Part shown: positions 58,820 through 64,000 of the stretch, piece by piece
How the letters are laid out: each line of letters starts with the position of its first letter
Numbering within the stretch: position 1 is the stretch's first letter
DNA from: Gaiellasilicea sp963745775
GTDB taxonomy: Bacteria > Actinomycetota > Thermoleophilia > Gaiellales > Gaiellaceae
Length of the DNA stretch: 64,000 bases
Direction: 5' to 3'
Assembly (NCBI GenBank): GCA_963745775.1
Contig: CAVUYY010000001.1
Coordinates: 137,311 to 201,310, forward strand
Program-made: the position numbers and the translations under genes
The notes under the pieces: generated by a model
The model's database searches: none
What the model saw: only the letters and a program-made list of their open reading frames with translations
What the model was told of the DNA's origin: nothing

Positions 58820-59612
58820 GCGCCTGCGCGAGATGGGCGCCGACGATGATTCCGCGCCGGACGCCGGTGTGGCCGCGCGTCAGCGGAGCTCGCCGCTCGC
58901 AGACCGCAAGCATGTTGCGGCAGTGGTAGTAGAGGCTCGTGGTCGAGGCGGCGCCGCCGGTGGACGCCGAGACGCGATGCCACGACCGCGCCGACGGTAC
59001 GAAGACGACGCGGAGGCCGGCGTCGCGGATCCGCAGGCACCAGTCCACGTCCTCGAGGTAGGCGAAGAGCTCCTCGTCGAGCAGGCCGACGCGGTCGATC
59101 GCGCCGCGTGAGACGGCGAGGAGCGCGCCGGTGCCCCAGTCGACGTCGCGCTCCTCGTCGAAGCTGCCGTCGTCGGGCTTGCCGGAGCCGCGAACGCGGC
59201 CGCTGTAGCCGACTCTGGGCTCGAAGCTGCCGCCCGCGTACCAGATGACGTCCGGCGGCTCGGCGACGTAGACCTTGCCGGCGAGCGCGCCCGCGTCCGG
59301 ATGTCGCGCAGCCGCGGCGGTCAACGCGTCGACGAGATCGGGGGCAACGGTCGAGTCGTTGTTGACGAGCACGACCCAGTCCGCGCCCTGGTCGAGCGCC
59401 CGCCGGATCCCCACGTTGCAGCCGGCCGCGAAGCCGAGGTTGACCCCGGCCCGGATCAGCTCGACGTCCGGGAAGCGCTCCTCGATCGCCTCCGGCGAGC
59501 CGTCCGCTGAGCCGTTGTCGACGACCACGGTGTCGACCCCCTCGAGCGACTCCAGGCACGCCAGCGTGTCCTCACGGCCGTTCCACGAGAGCACAACCGC
59601 GGTGATCTGCAT
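58734..59612 (-). CDS. glycosyltransferase family 2
   Basis: A 292-residue protein from ATG. ITAVVLSWNGREDTLACLES, VVDNGSADGSPEAIEERFPD, RAGVNLGFAAGCNVGIRRAL, WVVLVNNDSTVAPDLVDALT (NND donor site), YAGGSFEPRVGYSG, GALLAVSRGAIDRVGLLDEE and EDVDWCLRIRDAGLRVVFVP define a GT2 rhamnosyltransferase-like enzyme. It overlaps the run-on end of the convergent GT4 by 86 bp. Stop is close to the next minus-strand gene, as a short operon. Confidence 0.88.
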   Translation of the reverse strand: MQITAVVLSWNGREDTLACLESLEGVDTVVVDNGSADGSPEAIEERFPDVELIRAGVNLGFAAGCNVGIRRALDQGADWVVLVNNDSTVAPDLVDALTAAAARHPDAGALAGKVYVAEPPDVIWYAGGSFEPRVGYSGRVRGSGKPDDGSFDEERDVDWGTGALLAVSRGAIDRVGLLDEELFAYLEDVDWCLRIRDAGLRVVFVPSARSWHRVSASTGGAASTTSLYYHCRNMLAVCERRAPLTRGHTGVRRGIIVGAHLAQALTHPNRRAAVWTIVRAWRDYRRGRMGRR

Positions 59613-60341
59613 CTAGCGTCGGATGAAGTGGGAGATCGAGCCGGCGTCCGGCTGCCGCTCGAGCTCAGGATCGGCGCCGACCTCGCCCATCAGCCTGACG
59701 ACACCCGGATAGTGGTTCCCGTAGCCCTGAGTGTCGACGGCGTCGTGGAAGAGGAGGCTCCCGCCGGGCGCGACGAGCTCACGCCAGCGGAGGTAGTCGG
59801 CGCGCGCCCCCTCGTAGCTGTGGTCGCCGTCGACGAAGACGAGCTCGCAGGCGCGAGGCGGTGGCTCGGCGATGCGGGAGTCGGCCACGAGGAGGTGGAC
59901 GCGCTCGGTCAGCCCGAAGCGCTCGAGCGCCGCGCGCAGGTCGGCGTCGAGCTCGGGCCCGCTCAGGTCGGCGCGGAGCGCGACGTGGAGGTCGTACGAC
60001 CAGAGCTCGGCGCCCTCCGGCAGCGCGCTCGCCAGGAGCAGAGTGCTCCCGCCCTTGAAGCGACCGATCTCGGCCACCGCCGCACCGGGCGAGACGTTGC
60101 GCGCGAGCCGGTAGAGGAGCGCCGCCTCGTCGAGCTGGAGCGACGCGATTCCGTGGCTGAGCTGGTTCGAGGAGAAGAGGAACGCGAGATCCTCGAAGCC
60201 GGCGAGCCGCTCAGGCCAGCGCTCGACCGTCGAGTAGCGCGCACGGCCCGGATCATCGAGCACGGCCGCGTGGATCAGGTTCTTCCCTGCCGAGGTGCGG
60301 CCGGCTCGCGCGACGGCGCGCTTGATCTGCTCGCGGAGCAC
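59613..60341 (-). CDS. class I SAM methyltransferase (Methyltransf_24 type)
   Basis: GTG at 60341 gives 242 residues; the open frame extends upstream into the antisense of the flippase gene. VLREQIKRAVARAGRTS starts the protein, then AVAEIGRFKGGSTLLLASAL (motif I), LWSYDLHVALRAD, ELVFVDGDHSYEGARADYLR and GGSLLFHDAVDTQGYGNHYP, the Methyltransf_24/cephalosporin-hydroxylase-like pattern. It abuts the GT2 start and lies 10 bp after the flippase stop. Probably modifies a sugar. Confidence 0.84.
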   Translation of the reverse strand: MLREQIKRAVARAGRTSAGKNLIHAAVLDDPGRARYSTVERWPERLAGFEDLAFLFSSNQLSHGIASLQLDEAALLYRLARNVSPGAAVAEIGRFKGGSTLLLASALPEGAELWSYDLHVALRADLSGPELDADLRAALERFGLTERVHLLVADSRIAEPPPRACELVFVDGDHSYEGARADYLRWRELVAPGGSLLFHDAVDTQGYGNHYPGVVRLMGEVGADPELERQPDAGSISHFIRR

Positions 60342-60351
60342 GGGCGCGACT

Positions 60352-61828
60352 CTAGTCGAGCGCCCGCAGATAGGCCCACGCGTCGCGGAGGCCGAGCGAG
60401 CGGGTGGCGACCAGCAGCGCGGCGAAGAGAGCGAGCCCGGCGAGCGACGCGACGACGGCGCCCGCGACGACGTCGGCGGCGCCGAACGCGAGCACCGCGA
60501 GTCCTCCCGTCGCAAGCGCGGCCAGCCCGAGCCCCCGAGCGACGCCGGTCAAGACCGGCAGCGAGAGCAGCGCCAGGAGCGCGACGAGGATTGCGAGCGT
60601 CGTGACGGTGAGCGCGACGACGGCGCCGTCCAGCTCCCAGGCCTCGATCGCCAGCCACGCGACGAGCACGTGCAGCGCAAGCGTCGCGATCGCGACAGCC
60701 GGCAACCGGCGCTCGCGGGCGGCGACGAAGAGGAGCGGGAACGTGATCGTGACTCCGACCGAGGCGGCCATCCAGAGCCCGAGGAGCGCGATCAGCCGCC
60801 CGAGCTCGTTCCCGGTTTCGCCGCCGTACTCCGACCCCAGCACGGCGCCGACGACGCGGTCGCCGACGAGCGCGAAGACTCCCGCCGCGGCCGCCACCGC
60901 CGCGAACGCGATCCACGAGGTGCGGACGACGTGCTCGGTGGCTCGCCGATCGCCGAGCTCCCCGCGCGCGAGCGGGACGCTCGAGACGAGCCCGAGCGAC
61001 GAAGCGGTCACCGCGACGAGGCTCGCGGCGACGAGGTAGGCGTACGTGAAGGTCGTGACGGCGCCGGTACCCAGCTCGGCGACGAAGCGAAGGCAGACGA
61101 CGAAGATGCCCTGGAGGACGAGCGGCAACGAGACGGCGCGCGCCAGCTCGGCGAGCCTGCGGCCGATCGCACCCGCCCGAAGCCGGCCGAGCGACGCGCG
61201 CCGGGCCAGCGCAACGGCCGGGATCGCAAAGGCGAGCGAGCCGTTCAGGAGCATCCCCCACGCGACGGCCGCGATCCCGTGCTCGTCGACGAGGAGCAGG
61301 ATCAGCCCTATCCCCGCCGCGCTGCCCAGCGCGTAGCCCGCCGCCGCCGTGCCGTAGCTGTCGAACGCGGCCAGGCCGCTCGCGGCGAGCGCGGCGTAGA
61401 CCTGAGCGATCGCCGCCGGGACGACGTAGCGGAGCGTCTCCGCGGCCGTGTCCTGCGCGACCTCCGGCAGCCCACCCGTGAGCAGCCCGGCGAGCCAGTC
61501 GCTCGCCACGCAGCGTCAGCAGGAGCGCCGGTACCGCGATCACGGCGAGCGCAGCCGCGTACGAGCCGAGCTCGCGCTCGAAGGCGCCGGCGGCTCGAGC
61601 GCGGGCGAGCGGCGGCAGCACCGCGACGCGCATCGCGGTCCCGACGAGCACGAGCACGAGGAAGACCGAGTAGGCGGCAAAGAAGCCGTCGGTCTCGGGC
61701 CCGCGGCCGAACTCCCGTGCGATCACGACGCCGACGACCGCGGAAAGACCCGTGACGACGGCGAGCGAGACCGCCGTGAGGGCGCCGCTTGCGAGCGCGC
61801 TCCGGCGAGGTGGGTCGGTACGCTGCAT
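60352..61828 (-). pseudogene. polysaccharide/lipid-linked-oligosaccharide flippase (MurJ/MATE type), frameshifted
   Basis: ATG at 61828: ALASGALTAVSLAVVTGLSA, REFGRGPETDGFFAAYSVFL and VLPPLARARAAGAFERELGS are the N-terminal MviN/MurJ-like part. The frame changes near 61505, and the other frame continues through about ten more helices (LRYVVPAAIAQVYAALAASG, GTGAVTTFTYAYLVAASLVA) to 60352. About 491 residues when joined. It would flip lipid-linked sugar units across the membrane. Confidence 0.8.
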
Positions 61829-61862
61829 CGGCCGCGAGAGCTTACGCCCGCGTCCCGAAATC

Positions 61863-63008
61863 ATGGCATCCGACTCGATCTGGCCCGAGAACGCCGTCGC
61901 CGAGCTCCGTCGGGAGTTCGCCGACGTCTACGCGGGCCGGACGACGCTCGTCACGGGCGCGGACGGCTTCATGGGCTCGCACCTCACCGACGCGCTCGTC
62001 GAGCTCGGCGCCGACGTGCACGCGTTCGTCCGCGCCACGTCGAGCGGGGCGCTGAACAACATCGGTCATCTCCGGGGACGGATGAAGGTGCACTTCGCCG
62101 ACCTCACCGACAAGAGCTCCGTCGACTACCTCGTCAAGGAGCTCCGCGACACCGCCTCGGATCGGCCGTACATCTTCCATCTGGGCGCTCAGGCGCACGT
62201 GGGCGAGTCGTGGCACCGGCCCTACGAGACGGTGATGGCGAACACGATCGGGACGCTGAACCTGCTCCAGTCCGTGGTCGACTGGGGGCTCGAGCTGGAG
62301 AAGTTCGACACCGCGGGCACCTCGGAGGAGTACGGCAACGTGCGCGAGGCGGTCGCGCACCACCACGACTTCGACGACGCTGGCGGCCTGATCCTGCACG
62401 AGCGCTCGCCGATCAACCCGAAGTCGATCTACGCGACTGCGAAGGTCGCCGCCGACTTCCTGACGATGAACTACCACGACGCGTTCGGCGTCCCCGGGGT
62501 GGTGACGCGGATGTTCAACAACTACGGCCCGCGCCAGAACCCGCGCTACGTCACGGGCACGATCATCACGCAGGCGCTCGAACGGCCCGAGATCGAGCTC
62601 GGCGCCCTCGAGCCGCTGCGCGACTTCTGCTTCTGCACCGACGGCGTTCGCGGGCACCTGACCGTCGCCGCGAAGGGCGTGCCCGGCGACGTCTACGTCT
62701 ATGGCCAGGGCTCGAACATCTCGATGGCCGACTGGTGCGACCTGATCCTGCGCACGGGCGTCGAGCACGGCTATTGGCCGGACGACCGGCACGTCGTCAC
62801 GAACGCGGCGCGGCTGCGCCCGGGCGTCACCGACGTGCTGGCGCTCAAGGTCGGCTACGAGAAGCTCCATCGCGAAACCGGCTGGGAGCCGCAGGTCTCG
62901 TGGGAGGAAGGCGTCCTCCGGACGATCGCCTGGTACGCCGACAACCGCGCGCGCTGGCTCGGCCGGGTGGACTGGCAGACGGCGAAGCCGTCAACACTCT
63001 CCTCATAG
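61863..63008 (+). CDS. GDP-mannose 4,6-dehydratase-like NAD-dependent SDR
   Basis: ATG at 61863; 381 residues. The Rossmann motif VTGADGFMGSHLTDALVELG, FHLGAQAHVGESW, FDTAGTSEEYGNV (Ser/Thr), the catalytic YATAKVAADF (YxxxK) and MFNNYGPRQNPRYVTGTI are diagnostic of the extended SDR GMD/epimerase family. With the next gene it gives a likely GDP-fucose (or related GDP-6-deoxyhexose) route from GDP-mannose. Divergent from the flippase by 34 bp. Confidence 0.84.
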   Translation: MASDSIWPENAVAELRREFADVYAGRTTLVTGADGFMGSHLTDALVELGADVHAFVRATSSGALNNIGHLRGRMKVHFADLTDKSSVDYLVKELRDTASDRPYIFHLGAQAHVGESWHRPYETVMANTIGTLNLLQSVVDWGLELEKFDTAGTSEEYGNVREAVAHHHDFDDAGGLILHERSPINPKSIYATAKVAADFLTMNYHDAFGVPGVVTRMFNNYGPRQNPRYVTGTIITQALERPEIELGALEPLRDFCFCTDGVRGHLTVAAKGVPGDVYVYGQGSNISMADWCDLILRTGVEHGYWPDDRHVVTNAARLRPGVTDVLALKVGYEKLHRETGWEPQVSWEEGVLRTIAWYADNRARWLGRVDWQTAKPSTLSS

Positions 63009-63029
63009 GAGCCGGTTAGGCTCTCCCCG

Positions 63030-63950
63030 ATGCGAGCGCTCGTCACAGGCGGAGGCGGCTTTCTCGGCTCGCACCTCGTCGAGCGGCTGCGCGAGGACGG
63101 GCACGACGTCTTCGTGGCGCGGCGGCTCGACTACGACCTGACCTCGATGGACGACGCGGCGCGGCTCTTCGCCGACGCCGAGCCCGAGCTCGTCTTCCAC
63201 CTCGCGGCCGAGGTCGGCGGGATCGGCGCGAACCGGGAGAACCCGGGCCGCTACTGGTTCGCGAACCTGCTGATGGGCGCTCATGTGCTCGAGCAGACCC
63301 GCCTCCACGAGACGGCCAAGCTCGTCGCGCTCGGGACGATCTGCGAGTACCCGAAGCTGACTCCGGTGCCGTTCAGCGAGGACGACCTCTGGAACGGCTA
63401 CCCGGAGGAGACGAACGCGCCCTACGGGATCGCGAAGAAGGCGTTGCTCGTCGGCGGGCAGGCCTATCGCGACCAGTACGGGCTCAACGTCGTCCACCTG
63501 CTGCCGGTCAACCTCTACGGCCCGGGCGACAACTTCGACGCCGCGACGGCGCACGTGATCCCGGATCTGATCCGGAAGATGCACGAGTCGCCCGAGCGGA
63601 TCGTCCTCTTCGGCGACGGCTCGCCGACCCGCGAGTTCCTCTACGTCGACGACGCGGTGGAGGGGATCGTGGCGGCGGCCGAGCGCTACGACGGCGCGGA
63701 GCCCGTGAACCTCGGCTCCGGGATCGAGATCGCGATCCGCGACCTCGTCGAGCTCGTCGCCGAGCTCTCGGGGTTCGAGGGCGACGTGATCTGGGACGAG
63801 TCGAAGCCGAACGGACAGCCGAGGCGGCGCCTGGACGTGACGCGCGCCGAGGAGCTCTTCGGCTTCCGCGCGCAGACCGACTTTCGCGAGGGGCTCGAGC
63901 GGACGATCGCCTGGTACCGCGAGAACGCCCCGGCGCATGTCTCCACCTGA
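63030..63950 (+). CDS. fcl: GDP-L-fucose synthase-like SDR (WcaG)
   Basis: A 306-residue protein from ATG. MRALVTGGGGFLGSHLVERL, FHLAAEVGGIGANRENPGR, LVALGTICEYPKL (Ser/Thr role taken by T/C), the catalytic YGIAKKALLVGGQAYRDQYG and LLPVNLYGPGDNFD match GDP-4-keto-6-deoxymannose 3,5-epimerase-4-reductase (Fcl). The catalytic Cys/His candidates are in this NLYGPGDNFD-to-HVIPDLI stretch. 21 bp after the dehydratase, likely co-transcribed. A related GDP-deoxyhexose product is possible. Confidence 0.88.
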   Translation: MRALVTGGGGFLGSHLVERLREDGHDVFVARRLDYDLTSMDDAARLFADAEPELVFHLAAEVGGIGANRENPGRYWFANLLMGAHVLEQTRLHETAKLVALGTICEYPKLTPVPFSEDDLWNGYPEETNAPYGIAKKALLVGGQAYRDQYGLNVVHLLPVNLYGPGDNFDAATAHVIPDLIRKMHESPERIVLFGDGSPTREFLYVDDAVEGIVAAAERYDGAEPVNLGSGIEIAIRDLVELVAELSGFEGDVIWDESKPNGQPRRRLDVTRAEELFGFRAQTDFREGLERTIAWYRENAPAHVST

Positions 63951-64000
63951 GGCCGCGTCCGGGCAGACGCAGCTGCTCGAACGTGGATGGAATGGGATCT
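63937..64000 (+). CDS. partial start of next gene
   Basis: An ATG at 63937, 14 bp before the end of the GDP-fucose synthase gene, opens a frame (MSPPEAASGQTQLLERGWNG) that runs off the window. The overlap fits the operon style of this cluster. Product unidentifiable. Confidence 0.4.
   Translation, partial: MSPPEAASGQTQLLERGWNGI

Noticed and set aside
1..64000. tRNA, rRNA or riboswitch
   Set aside because: No cloverleaf, rRNA-like stretch or known riboswitch core was recognised by eye; a covariance-model scan would be needed to exclude small RNAs.

Overview
The window is high-GC DNA with short intergenic gaps and frequent 4-bp start/stop overlaps. The proteins look actinobacterial: a SARP-type regulator, a kinase-nSTAND-WD40 sensor, DUF4260, and cupin-TPR and winged-helix DUF families. 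A soil actinobacterium, possibly of the Thermoleophilia, is my inference; there is no rRNA, tRNA or other marker gene to confirm it. No CRISPR array, phage module, transposase or integrase was seen.

Bases 1-8000 hold ordinary single genes without repeats: the end of a class-I fumarase/tartrate dehydratase beta subunit, a ComA-like synthase, and small enzymes (VOC, cupin, GNAT, MBL-fold, reductase, cNMP-binding).

Bases 8025-30253 are the most unusual part. A ~33-36 bp element occurs about 27 times, always in the same orientation whatever the strand of the neighbouring gene. It lies almost always between genes and usually bounds one small gene (GNAT, VOC, NTF2-like, Nudix, hydrolase, reductase, DUF4260, YCII and so on). 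None was seen in 1-8000 or 30260-64000. A GNAT unit is duplicated at 21.4 and 28.0 kb with breakpoints inside the element, the encoded proteins are identical, and a second small-protein family is also present twice. The layout is like an integron cassette array, but the element is not a canonical attC site and no integrase is visible. A 3.3-kb block (18.05-21.3 kb) of small stress/membrane-type genes with strong hairpin terminators interrupts the array.

Bases 30254-34054 are a sulfur block: cysH-cysD-cysN on the minus strand and a divergent TauE/SafE exporter. An ORC/AAA-type ATPase follows. Bases 35350-38356 are an overlapping operon (FlgD-like secreted protein, O-antigen polymerase/ligase, PIG-L deacetylase).

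Bases 38390-48540 hold a broken kinase-nSTAND-WD40 gene, a methyltransferase, a SARP/BTAD regulator with a C-terminal Usp-like domain, a small secreted repeat protein, a vanadium haloperoxidase and a cupredoxin. Four upstream regions here carry heptamer direct repeats spaced exactly 11 bp, as expected for SARP operators, which suggests one regulon.

Bases 48544-63950 are a surface-polysaccharide cluster: a long minus-strand, head-to-tail glycosyltransferase operon, more glycosyltransferases, a flippase, and the two GDP-sugar enzymes (GDP-mannose 4,6-dehydratase-like and GDP-fucose synthase-like). Many genes from 38 to 62 kb, plus one at 4.1 kb, are broken by single-base frameshifts, mostly apparent one-base insertions. 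Assembly error is as likely as real decay.
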